NCBI RefSeq assembly: GCF_024273195.1
Contig: NZ_JAMZCU010000002.1
Coordinates: forward strand, 1 to 64,000
Direction: 5' to 3'
DNA: 64,000 bases
Origin: Devosia ureilytica
GTDB lineage: Bacteria > Pseudomonadota > Alphaproteobacteria > Rhizobiales > Devosiaceae
The notes under the pieces are model-generated. The model saw only the letters and a program-made list of their open reading frames with translations. It ran no database searches and was not told the origin of the DNA. Position 1 is the stretch's first letter; each line of letters begins with the position of its first letter. The position numbers and the translations under genes were made by a program. Positions 24,776 to 33,162 of the stretch are shown here, piece by piece.

Positions 24776-25224
24776 CTCATCGACACGTCGCGGCTGGCGC
24801 TGGTGATCGAAACGGTAAACCCGGCCACGACATCGATCAGGCTCATGACCATGAGCAGGAAGAACACCGAGCTGGACGCCGCGCCCACCAGCAGGAACTC
24901 GACCAGGAACGCCACGAAAACCACCATGGACAGCATATGCTCGATGATCGATGAGCGCGCCGTATTGGTGGATTTGAGCACTTCAAAAAACAGCAGCAAT
25001 ATGCCCACGACGAGGAGAAAATCGCCCGCCGTGATCGCCCATGGCATGCCTGAGGGCATGGGGATGGAGAAAAGCCCCGCGCCCCAATTGACCGGATTGC
25101 CCGCGAAAAACAGGAACACGACCAGGTTGTAGAGCACGAAGGGCACAACCAGCAGCGGGACGATGAAGCCATTGCCCCGTGGACGCTGCACGCGGCCCGT
25201 TGGCAGAATGACGGTTTCGCTCAT
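24772..25224 (-). CDS. conserved integral membrane protein
   Basis: A 150-aa protein with four predicted helices (about 18-38, 52-75, 90-110, 115-140). The short N-terminal cytosolic tail is ETVILPTGRVQRPRGNG. It resembles small conserved alphaproteobacterial membrane proteins of unknown function. ATG 25224 was chosen over 25296. Its stop codon lies in the last bases of the family B repeat, so the original C terminus may have been altered. Confidence 0.72.
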   Translation of the reverse strand: MSETVILPTGRVQRPRGNGFIVPLLVVPFVLYNLVVFLFFAGNPVNWGAGLFSIPMPSGMPWAITAGDFLLVVGILLLFFEVLKSTNTARSSIIEHMLSMVVFVAFLVEFLLVGAASSSVFFLLMVMSLIDVVAGFTVSITSASRDVSMS

Positions 25225-25409
25225 GGTCTGGTCTCCGCTGATCTGCGCCACCATGCCAGAGCTTGCGCCTTGGCGGAAGAGTGCCGCGCAGGACAAGAAA
25301 TGCCCCGGCCCTGTTCAACTCAGCTTCGCCCGAACGTCGCACCCTTGCGCACCGTTCCACCGGCGCGCCACAATCGCGGTCACCGGACCGGCATATGAGG
25401 AGAACTTCC

Positions 25410-25889
25410 ATGCCCAACGCCAAGAACACAATCTGTATCTGGTACGATACTGGCGCCGAGGACGCCGCCAATTTTTACGCCCAGACTTTCCCCGACACCC
25501 AAGTGACGGCCGTGCATCGGGCGCCCAGCGACAATCCCTCCACCAAGGCCGGGGCGGTGCTGACAGTGGAATTCACCGTCATGGGCATTCCCTGCATCGG
25601 GCTCAATGGCGGGCCGGCCTTCAAGCACACCGAGGCGTTCTCGATGCAGATCGCCACCGAGGATCAGGCCGAAACCGACCGCTATTGGAACGCCATCGTC
25701 GGCAATGGCGGGGAAGAGAGCATGTGCGGCTGGTGCAAGGACAAATGGGGTATTTCCTGGCAGATCACCCCGCGCGCGCTAAGCGACGCCATGCAACAGG
25801 GCGGCCAGATCGCCAAGCGCGCCTTCGATGCCATGATGGATATGAAAAAGATCGACGTGGCGAAGATCGAGGCCGCGGTGAGGGGCTGA
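25410..25889 (+). CDS. VOC / PhnB-like (3-demethylubiquinone 3-methyltransferase-like) protein
   Basis: A 159-aa protein of the PhnB-like group of the vicinal oxygen chelate superfamily. It has ICIWYDTGAEDAANFY near the N terminus, GIPCIGLNGGPAFKHTEAFSMQI in the middle and CGWCKDKWGISWQITPRAL, all typical of that group. The protein is soluble and its substrate undefined. A GAGGAGAA ribosome-binding site precedes ATG 25410. It is followed by repeat A copy 2. Confidence 0.85.
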   Translation: MPNAKNTICIWYDTGAEDAANFYAQTFPDTQVTAVHRAPSDNPSTKAGAVLTVEFTVMGIPCIGLNGGPAFKHTEAFSMQIATEDQAETDRYWNAIVGNGGEESMCGWCKDKWGISWQITPRALSDAMQQGGQIAKRAFDAMMDMKKIDVAKIEAAVRG

Positions 25890-25915
25890 GGGGCAGTCCC
25901 TCAACCACAGGATCG

Positions 25916-25991
25916 CCCTCGGGCCTGACCCGAGGGCCGCTCCGCACGAGCACCGGGCCTGGTGTCGCCGGTCCTCGGGTCAAGCCCGAGG
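25916..25991. repeat. palindromic intergenic repeat, family A copy 2
   Basis: CCCTCGGGCCTGACCCGAGGG (25916-25936) and CCTCGGGTCAAGCCCGAGG (25973-25991) are related to the arms of 6438-6523 and are each self-complementary. It lies between convergent VOC and fumC genes. Confidence 0.8.
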
Positions 25992-26022
25992 ACGGCATCG
26001 TGCCTGTGTAAAAAGTTCCGGT

Positions 26023-27423
26023 CTATTTCTTGAGCTTGAGCGGCCCGACCATCTGTTCGGGCTTGACCTCGGCATCGAATTCTTCCGCCGTCAGCAGGCC
26101 CAGTTCAATCGCCGTCTCCTTCAGCGTCGACCCGTTCTTGTGCGCCGTCTTGGCGATCTTGGCAGCGTTGTCATAGCCAATCTTGCGGTTGAGCGCCGTC
26201 ACCAGCATCAGTGACTGGTCGACCAGCTGCTTGATGCGTTTGTGGTCGGGCTCGATGCCAGTGGCGCAGTTGTCATTGAACGACTTGGCCGCGTCGGCCA
26301 GGAGCCGCACGCTTTGCAGGAAATTGTAGGCGATGACGGGCTTGAAGACATTGAGCTCGAAATTGCCCTGGCTGGCCGCAAAGCCGATGGCAGCATCATT
26401 GCCCATGACCTGGGCGACGACCATGGTCATGGCCTCGGACTGGGTCGGATTGACCTTGCCGGGCATGATCGAAGACCCCGGCTCGTTCTCGGGAATGGTG
26501 ATTTCGCCCAGGCCCGAGCGCGGACCGGAGGCCAGCCAACGCACGTCATTGGCGATCTTCATGAAGGCGACGGCCAATTGCTTGAGCGCCCCCGATGTGC
26601 CCACGAAGGCATCGTGCCCGGCCAGGAGCGCGAACTTGTTCGGCCCGGTCTTGAAGTCACGGCCCGTGAGCGCGGCAATTTCGGCGGCAACGGTAACGGC
26701 ATAATCGGGGTGGGCATTGAGCCCGGTACCGACGGCGGTGCCACCCAGGGCCAGTTCCTTCAATTGCGGCATGCTCGATTTGATGGCCGCCAGCGCATAA
26801 TCGATCTGCGCCACCCAGCCCGAGATTTCCTGGCCCAGCGTCAGCGGAGTGGCGTCCTGCAAATGGGTGCGACCGATCTTGACCACGTCCATATAGTCGT
26901 CGGCCTTTTTGGCCAAGGTGTCGCGCAGCAGCAGAACGCGCTGGTAAAGGTAGCCCTCCACCGCCTCGACCGCTGCGATATGCATGGCGGTGGGATAGGT
27001 GTCGTTGGAGCTCTGGCTCATGTTGACGTGGTCATTCGGGTGCACCGGCTTTTTCGAACCCATGGTGCCGCCGGCCATTTCGATGGCGCGGTTGGAAATG
27101 ACTTCGTTGACATTCATATTGGACTGGGTGCCCGAACCGGTCTGCCAGACCACCAGCGGAAAGTGATCGGCAAGCTTGCCGGCGATCACTTCGTCGGCGG
27201 CAGCAACCACCAGGTCACGGGTTGCCTCGTCCATCAGGCCGAGCTTGAAATTGGCCAGCGCCGCAGCCTTTTTCAGAATGCCGAAGGCGGTGATGATCTC
27301 GACCGGCATTTTCTCGCCGCCGATATCGAAGTTCATCAGGCTGCGAGCGGTCTGCGCGCCGTAATACTTATCGTTCGGAACCTCAATGGTGCCCATGGTG
27401 TCCGATTCGACGCGCGTGCTCAT
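26023..27423 (-). CDS. fumC: class II fumarate hydratase
   Basis: A 466-aa homotetrameric TCA-cycle enzyme. The superfamily signature [13 protein letters not shown] is intact. [28 protein letters not shown] and [16 protein letters not shown] are FumC-specific substrate-binding motifs. It has normal length and a standard start ([11 protein letters not shown]). It lies downstream of rpmF, but a strong terminator separates the two. Confidence 0.96.
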   Translation of the reverse strand: MSTRVESDTMGTIEVPNDKYYGAQTARSLMNFDIGGEKMPVEIITAFGILKKAAALANFKLGLMDEATRDLVVAAADEVIAGKLADHFPLVVWQTGSGTQSNMNVNEVISNRAIEMAGGTMGSKKPVHPNDHVNMSQSSNDTYPTAMHIAAVEAVEGYLYQRVLLLRDTLAKKADDYMDVVKIGRTHLQDATPLTLGQEISGWVAQIDYALAAIKSSMPQLKELALGGTAVGTGLNAHPDYAVTVAAEIAALTGRDFKTGPNKFALLAGHDAFVGTSGALKQLAVAFMKIANDVRWLASGPRSGLGEITIPENEPGSSIMPGKVNPTQSEAMTMVVAQVMGNDAAIGFAASQGNFELNVFKPVIAYNFLQSVRLLADAAKSFNDNCATGIEPDHKRIKQLVDQSLMLVTALNRKIGYDNAAKIAKTAHKNGSTLKETAIELGLLTAEEFDAEVKPEQMVGPLKLKK

Positions 27424-27470
27424 CTCTTGCCTCTGCTCCGGTTTGGCCGCTTCTGGTTTGGCGGCAGTAA

Positions 27471-27506
27471 CAACAAAAACGGCCGACCCATTGCGGGGTC
27501 GGCCGT
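27471..27506 (-). terminator. intrinsic terminator of rpmF
   Basis: ACGGCCGACCC (27479-27489) pairs with GGGTCGGCCGT (27496-27506). On the minus strand the stem is followed by TTTTTGTTG. It lies about 45 nt after the rpmF stop and isolates fumC. Confidence 0.85.
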
Positions 27507-27550
27507 CGAAATATCAGACTTTGGCCATCAGCGCCAAAGCGCCTTTCGGC

Positions 27551-27730
27551 TTAGTTCTTTGCCGCGAGGATCTGACGACCGCGGTACATGCCGGTCTTGA
27601 GATCAACGTGGTGCGGACGGCGCAGCTCACCCGAATCCTTGTCTTCGACATAGGTGGGGTTGGCGATAGCGTCGTGCGAGCGGCGGAAGCCGCGCTTCAT
27701 CGGCGAGGTCTTGCGTTTTGGCACTGCCAT
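27551..27730 (-). CDS. rpmF: 50S ribosomal protein L32
   Basis: A 59-aa basic protein beginning [20 protein letters not shown] and ending [10 protein letters not shown], the alphaproteobacterial L32 pattern without the Cys4 zinc site. It is too short for many ORF callers. It sits next to mtgA in related genomes; here a brnTA pair is inserted between them. Confidence 0.95.
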   Translation of the reverse strand: MAVPKRKTSPMKRGFRRSHDAIANPTYVEDKDSGELRRPHHVDLKTGMYRGRQILAAKN

Positions 27731-27859
27731 GGTCGGTACTCCGAATTCAAAATCGTTGCGCCGCCAAAAGCGGCCAGAGACGTGTCTCTGTCAGGATTGG
27801 TGGGGTCTATAGAGCATGAGCGCACCCTTGGCTAGGGGTTTTGTGATTCCAGCACCGTC

Positions 27860-27895
27860 TTGCAGGTCATAATTATTGTATGTACATTAATACAA
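27860..27895 (+). promoter_or_regulatory. brnTA promoter with palindromic operator
   Basis: TTGCAG (27860-27865), 17 nt, TACATT (27883-27888) form a promoter. TTGTAT-N8-ATACAA (27876-27895) is a palindrome across the -10. It suits autorepression by the ribbon-helix-helix antitoxin BrnA. Confidence 0.6.
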
Positions 27896-27915
27896 GGCTT
27901 TGGGGGAAGCTCAGC

Positions 27916-28182
27916 GTGTATGAGTGGGACAAGGCAAAGGATGCTGCAAACCGGCTGAAACACGGCATCGGGTTTGATCGCGTCGAGGAATTCGACTGGT
28001 CCAACGCCGCATTCCAGCAGGACAATCGTTTCGATTATGGCGAGGAGCGATTCCGCGCCTTCGGCCACATAGGCGAGCGCCTGTACTGCCTTGCATACGC
28101 TCTACGTGGAGACAATATCAGGATTATCAGCCTACGCCCCATGCACAAGAAGGAGGCAAGGAACCATGGCCTCGAAGACTAA
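27916..28182 (+). CDS. brnT: BrnT family toxin
   Basis: An 88-aa RelE-fold ribonuclease toxin. YEWDKAKDAANRLKHGIGFDRVEEFDW matches BrnT, followed by YGEERFRAFGHIGERLYCLAY and the basic core DNIRIISLRPMHKKE. GTG 27916 is preferred over ATG 27880 because GGGGGAAG lies 6 nt before it, the family begins at FEWD, and 27880 falls inside the promoter palindrome. It overlaps brnA by 17 nt. The locus is a typical accessory insertion. Confidence 0.9.
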   Translation: MYEWDKAKDAANRLKHGIGFDRVEEFDWSNAAFQQDNRFDYGEERFRAFGHIGERLYCLAYALRGDNIRIISLRPMHKKEARNHGLED

Positions 28183-28450
28183 AGGCCCACCGCCGGAGGA
28201 TTACGACCCGGCCGCTCCGCTGACCGATGCGGAAATCAAGACACTGCGCCCAGCGCGGGAGTTCTTCGCCGAACGTGGCATCCCCATGCCGGTGCCGCGC
28301 AAGGTGGGTCGACCGAGGCAGGATGAGAACAAGGTTCGCGTCACCATGCGTCTGGATGCCAAGATTGTTGACCATTTCAAGAACCAGGGCCCGGGTTGGC
28401 AGACGCGCATCAATGAAGTGCTTGCTGAAAAAGTCGCCAAGAGCCGCTAG
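28166..28450 (+). CDS. brnA: BrnA antitoxin
   Basis: A 94-aa protein with a disordered toxin-wrapping N-terminal half (PPPEDYDPAAPLTDAEIKTLRPA). The C-terminal ribbon-helix-helix is VRVTMRLDAKIVDHFKNQGPGWQTRINEVL. It neutralises BrnT and represses the operon through the upstream palindrome. Its stop shares a CTAG with the convergent mtgA. Confidence 0.9.
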   Translation: MASKTKGPPPEDYDPAAPLTDAEIKTLRPAREFFAERGIPMPVPRKVGRPRQDENKVRVTMRLDAKIVDHFKNQGPGWQTRINEVLAEKVAKSR

Positions 28451-29169
28451 AGCGCCAGCACCCCGTCCTGCCCCACGCAACTGGCCCGCTCGCCATATTG
28501 GCGGGCCCGGTTCTGCACAATGCCGGCCAGGCGCAGCAGCCCGGCGTTGGGGCGCGCCGGATTGCGCAGGATCGGATTGGGCAGGGTGACGGCCAGCAGG
28601 CTCGCGGTCTGCCAATCAAGGTTCTGCGGCTCACGCCCAAAGGCGCGCAGCGCTCCGGCCGCAATTCCAAACTCGCCCTGCGGCCCCCATTCGGCGATGT
28701 TGAGGTAAATCTCCATGATCCGCTTTTTGGGGAGGACCAGGTCGATATAGAGCGCCAGCGGCACTTCGAGCGCCTTGCGCACCGCGCTCTGCTGGTTCCA
28801 GAGGAACAGATTACGCGCCACCTGCATGGTGAGCGTGGACGCCCCGCGCGTCTCCCGGCCCGCCAGGTAATTGGCGACTTCGTCCCGCAAGGCAGCGACA
28901 TCCACGCCCCAATGGCGGCAGAACTGTCCATCCTCCGAGAGGATCACCGATGCTTTCAACCGATCCGAAATGTCATCAATATCGCGCCACTCCCGCACCA
29001 TGGGCTGGCCGCTGAGCATGCGAGCGAGCATGGGCACCGAGAGCGGTTGGACAACGAGATAGAGCGGGGTCAGCACCAGCGGAATGGCGACCACCACCGC
29101 GAGGACGCCAAGGGGGATGCGAAGATGCCGCCAGATAGATTTTTTGCGCCGGGCCATGGGGCGCTTCAT
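28447..29169 (-). CDS. mtgA: monofunctional biosynthetic peptidoglycan transglycosylase
   Basis: A 240-aa GT51 enzyme that polymerises lipid II. One N-terminal membrane anchor (about 15-40) precedes the catalytic domain with SEDGQFCRHWGVD (catalytic glutamate) and RGASTLTMQVARNLFLW. MEIYLNIAEWG is the third GT51 motif. The real start is ATG 29169 (or 29157); the open frame runs on upstream without a stop for over 2 kb, an artefact of high GC. Confidence 0.93.
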   Translation of the reverse strand: MKRPMARRKKSIWRHLRIPLGVLAVVVAIPLVLTPLYLVVQPLSVPMLARMLSGQPMVREWRDIDDISDRLKASVILSEDGQFCRHWGVDVAALRDEVANYLAGRETRGASTLTMQVARNLFLWNQQSAVRKALEVPLALYIDLVLPKKRIMEIYLNIAEWGPQGEFGIAAGALRAFGREPQNLDWQTASLLAVTLPNPILRNPARPNAGLLRLAGIVQNRARQYGERASCVGQDGVLAL

Positions 29170-29262
29170 AGCGGGACGGTCAAAGCAGGCCAAGAGGGTG
29201 GATCGGCCGCAAGCCGAGACGAGTGAGGGGGATTGCCCCATCTCCCACTCCGGGCTAGCAAC

Positions 29263-30171
29263 ATGGCCATGTACGACTTTTCCGCCGACAGCGCCGACTG
29301 TGCCCGAGCCATCGAAGCCGGGCTCTCCGACTATCTCAGCGGCGCGCGGCTTTCGGGGCCAGGTCCGGCTGCCGACAGGGTCATTGCGGCAATGCGCCAC
29401 GGCAGCCTTGAAGGCGGCAAGCGTCTCCGCCCCCTCCTGGTGCGCCAGGCCGCTGCCATTTTCTCCGTGCCCCGCGACGCCGCCTTGCAGGCGGGCATGG
29501 CAGTGGAAATGGTGCATTGCTATTCGCTGATCCACGACGACCTGCCGGCCATGGACGATGACGACCTCCGGCGTGGACGCCCCACAGTCCACAAAGCCTA
29601 TGACGAGGCCACCGCCATACTGGCGGGAGACGCCCTGCTCACCCACGCCTTTGCAATCCTTGCCGCCCCGGCCTGCCACGATGATGCCGAGGTACGCATC
29701 CGCCTGGTTGCCGAATTGGCCCTTGGGAGCGGCGCCGGTGGCATGGTTGGCGGGCAGATGCGCGATATCGAAGGCGAAACCAGCGGTTTCACCGAGGCCG
29801 AGATTGCCACCATGCAGGCGATGAAGACCGGCGCCCTGATCCGCGCCAGCGTCCGCATGGGTGCCATTCTGGGTGGCGCCGACCCGCGCGCGCTTTCCGC
29901 GCTCACCGCCTATGCCGAGGCCGCCGGCCGCGCCTTTCAGCTCGCCGATGACATTCTCGACGTTACCGCCACATCCGAGGCCATGGGCAAGGCCACCGGC
30001 AAGGATGCGGCCTTGGGCAAGCAGACGGTCGTGGCGCGGCTGGGTCTGGAGGGCGCCCGCGCCATGCTCAATGCCACAGTGCATGAAGCCATTTCGGCCC
30101 TGCGCACGTTTGGACCCAGGGCAGATGGCCTGCGCGCCACTGCCCATTATTTTGCCAGCCGGGAGAAATAG
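29263..30171 (+). CDS. ispA: farnesyl/polyprenyl diphosphate synthase
   Basis: A 302-aa short-chain trans-prenyl synthase. The first aspartate-rich motif is DDLPAMDDDDLRRG and the second LADDILD. GGKRLRPLL and GGQMRDIEGE are conserved substrate sites. It makes farnesyl or geranylgeranyl diphosphate for quinones and undecaprenol. ispG, from the same pathway, is 3 kb away. The MOSC gene starts 3 nt after its stop. Confidence 0.93.
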   Translation: MAMYDFSADSADCARAIEAGLSDYLSGARLSGPGPAADRVIAAMRHGSLEGGKRLRPLLVRQAAAIFSVPRDAALQAGMAVEMVHCYSLIHDDLPAMDDDDLRRGRPTVHKAYDEATAILAGDALLTHAFAILAAPACHDDAEVRIRLVAELALGSGAGGMVGGQMRDIEGETSGFTEAEIATMQAMKTGALIRASVRMGAILGGADPRALSALTAYAEAAGRAFQLADDILDVTATSEAMGKATGKDAALGKQTVVARLGLEGARAMLNATVHEAISALRTFGPRADGLRATAHYFASREK

Positions 30172-30174
30172 GCC

Positions 30175-30816
30175 ATGGCCATTCTGCAAAGCGTCAATAT
30201 CGGCCAGCCCAGACCCATTCCCGCCAAGTCGGCCATGACCGGCATCTACAAGGAGCCGATTGCCCAGGATGCTGAAGTCGAGGTGACGCGGCAGGGGCTT
30301 GAGGGTGACGCCATTATCAACCGCAAGCATCACGGCGGTGTCGACCAGGCCGTCTATGTCTATTTCGCCGACGACTATGCCTATTGGAGCAAGGTGCTGG
30401 AGCGTGACATCGCCCCCGGCACCTTTGGCGAGAACCTGACTATTGGCGGCGTCGAGGGGCGCGAGGTGGCCGTGGGCGACCGGTTCGAGATCGACGATGT
30501 TGTGCTCGAAGTGACCTCGCATCGCACCCCTTGCGCGGTCTTTGCCGCTCGCATGGGCAATCCCGCCTGGCTCAAGCAGTTCATGAAGGCCGGCCGCCCC
30601 GGCGCCTATTGCCGGGTGATCGAACCGGGACATTTGAAGGGCGGCGAACCGGTGCTGCACCGCCCCTTCGATGGCGACCGCATCACGGTCAGCCAATTGC
30701 TCGCGCTCGAAGGCGCACGCGATATCGAGCCTGAACTGATGCAGCGCATTCTGAGGACCCCGGTGCATTACAAGATGCGCGCCGATTACGAGCAGCGCCT
30801 GGCAACCCTGTTTTGA
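30175..30816 (+). CDS. MOSC domain-containing protein
   Basis: A 213-aa soluble protein of the YiiM-like group. GLEGDAIINRKHHGGVDQAVYVY is the MOSC signature, and the conserved cysteine proposed to carry sulfur lies in HRTPCAVFAARMGN. Such proteins are linked to molybdenum-cofactor-dependent detoxification of N-hydroxylated compounds. It is probably co-transcribed with ispA and the downstream deacylase gene. Confidence 0.92.
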   Translation: MAILQSVNIGQPRPIPAKSAMTGIYKEPIAQDAEVEVTRQGLEGDAIINRKHHGGVDQAVYVYFADDYAYWSKVLERDIAPGTFGENLTIGGVEGREVAVGDRFEIDDVVLEVTSHRTPCAVFAARMGNPAWLKQFMKAGRPGAYCRVIEPGHLKGGEPVLHRPFDGDRITVSQLLALEGARDIEPELMQRILRTPVHYKMRADYEQRLATLF

Positions 30817-30852
30817 GCGCGGCCCTGCAATGCAAATAGCCAGGACCAATTC

Positions 30853-31320
30853 ATGAGCCTTGATACCGTTCGCGCCGATCTCGCCGCCCGCGCACCGGAC
30901 CTTGAAGTCATCGTCACCCCGGACTCCACCGCCACCGTGCAACTGGCCGCCGTGGTGCACGGGGTCGAGCCGGGGCAGATTGCCAAGACGCTCTGCATAA
31001 GGGTGCGGGACGAGGAGGTGCTGCTGGTCACCCGCGGCGACGCGCGGCTTGACAACCAGAAATCCAAATCGGCCTTTGGTGGCCGCCCGCGCATGCTGGG
31101 GGCCGAAGACGTGCTTCGCCTGACCAGCCATCAGGTGGGCGGCGTCTGCCCCTTCGGCCTTCCAGCGCCGCTGCCGATCTACCTCGATAGCTCGCTCAGG
31201 ATTTATGACCTCGTCATCCCCGCAGCGGGCGACACCCACTCCTCGGTCAAGCTCTCGGTCGAGCGGCTGGCGGAACTGTGCGGCGGCAGATGGGTCGATG
31301 CATGTCAGCCGCCAGCGTGA
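30853..31320 (+). CDS. YbaK/EbsC family aminoacyl-tRNA deacylase
   Basis: A 155-aa single-domain editing factor. KTLCIRVRDEEVLLVTRGDARLDNQK and the GGVCPFGLPAPLPIYLD loop match the YbaK/ProX-like fold that hydrolyses mischarged tRNAs such as Cys-tRNA-Pro. Which tRNA it edits cannot be told from sequence. It overlaps the next gene by 19 nt. Confidence 0.88.
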   Translation: MSLDTVRADLAARAPDLEVIVTPDSTATVQLAAVVHGVEPGQIAKTLCIRVRDEEVLLVTRGDARLDNQKSKSAFGGRPRMLGAEDVLRLTSHQVGGVCPFGLPAPLPIYLDSSLRIYDLVIPAAGDTHSSVKLSVERLAELCGGRWVDACQPPA

Positions 31321-31940
31321 AGCAGCGCGCCGCACGCTTCATCCGCGAGCGCCTGACGCTGAAGGCCCTGCCCTTCCGTCCCGACATCACGCTCTATTCC
31401 CCAACCCCGCAAAGTGGGCTCAACGGCTGGCTGACCAGCGAGGGGCTGGAGCGGACGCCGCCTTATTGGGCCTATGCCTGGGGCGGCGGAGCGGCGCTGG
31501 CGCTTTATCTCCGCGATCATCCCGAGGCTGTTTTGGGCAAGCGCGTGCTCGATTTCGGAGCGGGTTCCGGGCTGGTGGGCATCGCTGCGGCCAAGGCGGG
31601 CGCGGCATCGGTATTGGCCGTCGAACCGGACCCGGTCGGACAGGTGGCCCTGCGCCTCAATGCCGAAGCCAACAACGTTTCTCTGGCGCTCTGGACCGAA
31701 CCGGCGCTGCCGCCGGTTGATATCATCCTGGCGGGGGATATCTTCTACCTCCCCGAGGTGGTCGGCAGGACGCTGCCAATTCTGCTGGATGCCGCCGCGC
31801 AGGGCGCAAATGTTCTGGTTGGCGACCCCTTCCGGCGCGATCTTCCGCTTGACCGGCTCGATCTGCTGATCGAATACGCCGTGGCCGACATGGGCGGCAG
31901 CGCCCCGGTTCGCGCCGGGGTCTTTGCCCTGCGTCCCTAG
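31302..31940 (+). CDS. class I methyltransferase (METTL20/nicotinamide-methylase-like)
   Basis: A 212-aa protein. VLDFGAGSGLVGIAAAKAGA is the SAM loop, VEPDP is motif II and ILAGDIFYLPEV motif IV, close to PrmA/ETF-beta lysine methyltransferase relatives. TPPYWAYAWGGGAALA at the N terminus is typical of that group. Start ATG 31302 lies inside the preceding gene. The stop TAG is the first TAG of repeat B copy 2. Confidence 0.85.
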   Translation: MSAASVKQRAARFIRERLTLKALPFRPDITLYSPTPQSGLNGWLTSEGLERTPPYWAYAWGGGAALALYLRDHPEAVLGKRVLDFGAGSGLVGIAAAKAGAASVLAVEPDPVGQVALRLNAEANNVSLALWTEPALPPVDIILAGDIFYLPEVVGRTLPILLDAAAQGANVLVGDPFRRDLPLDRLDLLIEYAVADMGGSAPVRAGVFALRP

Positions 31941-32163
31941 ACCGTTTCACGTTTAGCTGAACGCGCGGCCCTCTTGCCGCCCTCCCCCTTGTGGGGAGGG
32001 ACCGAGGGTGGGGGTGTCGGCCTGTCCTCTTGCTCGGAGCCTTTGGAGGTCGCGTCACCCCCACCCCAGCTCTGCGATGGCCTGTCGGCCTCGCGTCGCT
32101 ACCCTCCCCCCAAGGGGGAGGGAGGCGATGGAACCGCGTCCGCCTGAGTGTGAAATGATCTAG
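31937..32163. repeat. 227-bp palindromic element, family B copy 2
   Basis: Same length and termini as 24549-24775. The inner inverted repeats are at 31980-31990 and 32112-32122, and the 121-bp core between them is the reverse complement of copy 1's core. The left CTAG provides the stop of the methyltransferase gene. With the next 127 nt it makes up the 350-nt gene-free stretch before the PACE gene, where nothing else is recognised. Confidence 0.88.
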
Positions 32164-32290
32164 ACCATCAGCAATGCTCCGGCGCCCTTGCACACTCTGG
32201 CAAGCCGGATTAAATCCACGAACCAGCGAGGACGACCTCCCCCATTTCGGGATCAGCGTTCGGGACGGCCCGGAACTCATGGAGCTTTCC

Positions 32291-32716
32291 ATGCGGACCA
32301 CCGCCGACCGTATCCGCCACGCCATTTCCTTTGAGGTCATCGGCATTTTGATCGCAACGCCGCTCGCGGCTTTGGTCTTCCACCTGCCCGCCGGCGACAG
32401 CGCCGTCATCATCATCGGCAGCGCCACTGTCGCCATGGCGTGGAACTACGTCTACAACCTCATTTTTGATCGGGCGATGAACCGCTTTGCCGGCACAACG
32501 CTGAAAACAGCGCCCATCCGCATCGCCCATGCCATGCTGTTCGAACTGGGCCTGCTGCTCATGCTCATGCCGCTCATTGCCTGGTATCTGGGCATTTCAC
32601 TCTGGCAGGCCCTGGTCATGGATTTCGCTTTCGCCCTTTTCTACATGGGCTATGCGCTAATCTTTAACTGGGCCTATGACCGCGTGTTCCCCCTGCCCGA
32701 GTGGCAGAAATCCTAA
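32291..32716 (+). CDS. PACE family efflux transporter
   Basis: A 141-aa, four-helix membrane protein made of two BTP-type repeats. HAISFE and HAMLFE each carry the conserved helix-1 glutamate, and WNYVYNLIFD and FNWAYDRVF the repeat-end motifs. PACE proteins export chlorhexidine and other biocides using the proton gradient. ATG 32291 is preferred because a GGAG lies 6 nt upstream. It shares a stop-codon overlap with the convergent GNAT gene. Confidence 0.9.
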   Translation: MRTTADRIRHAISFEVIGILIATPLAALVFHLPAGDSAVIIIGSATVAMAWNYVYNLIFDRAMNRFAGTTLKTAPIRIAHAMLFELGLLLMLMPLIAWYLGISLWQALVMDFAFALFYMGYALIFNWAYDRVFPLPEWQKS

Positions 32717-33162
32717 CCGGGCAGCCGCGCAAGAATGAGCGCGGCCTCGGCCACGAATGCCACGGCACGCTCATTCTCCTGCTCCACCGCAAAGCCCAGC
32801 CGCCGATGCAGCCGCAGCGAGGCGACATTGCCGCGCCGCACATGACTGCGCAGCGTCACCGGCCCGAGCCCTTTCAATAGGTCCGCCATGGCGCGCCCAA
32901 GCGCGGCGATAGTCGGCGAGCTTCGATGTGCAGGGTGAATGGCCAGGCCGCCAACGAACCAATTGTTGTCCGCCACCGGCCAGAGACAGCCATAGGCCAC
33001 CAGCGCGCCGTCGCGGTGGACGCTGGCCCATTCGGACCGCTGCAGGCTGGCCGTCAGCGCCTGTCTATGCGTTTCTGCGTCCAGCGGCCCACCATCGGGA
33101 CCCTTGAGACAGAGGAGATCAAGCGCCAGAACCGCCTCCAGCGCCGGCTTGTCGCCGCTCAC
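32713..33162 (-). CDS. GNAT family N-acetyltransferase
   Basis: A 149-aa protein with a GNAT fold. [29 protein letters not shown] is strand 4 to helix 3 with a diverged acetyl-CoA loop, and [22 protein letters not shown] is the typical C-terminal motif B. The substrate is unknown. Its ATG overlaps the ispG stop by 4 nt, so it is the second gene of that operon. Confidence 0.82.
   Translation of the reverse strand: MSGDKPALEAVLALDLLCLKGPDGGPLDAETHRQALTASLQRSEWASVHRDGALVAYGCLWPVADNNWFVGGLAIHPAHRSSPTIAALGRAMADLLKGLGPVTLRSHVRRGNVASLRLHRRLGFAVEQENERAVAFVAEAALILARLPG

Noticed and set aside
29170..31335. Minus-strand open frame continuing upstream of mtgA for about 700 codons
   Set aside because: It lies antisense to ispA, MOSC and YbaK, which have clear families and motifs. 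The translation is low-complexity and His/Gly/Ala-rich with no domain, a common GC-rich artefact.
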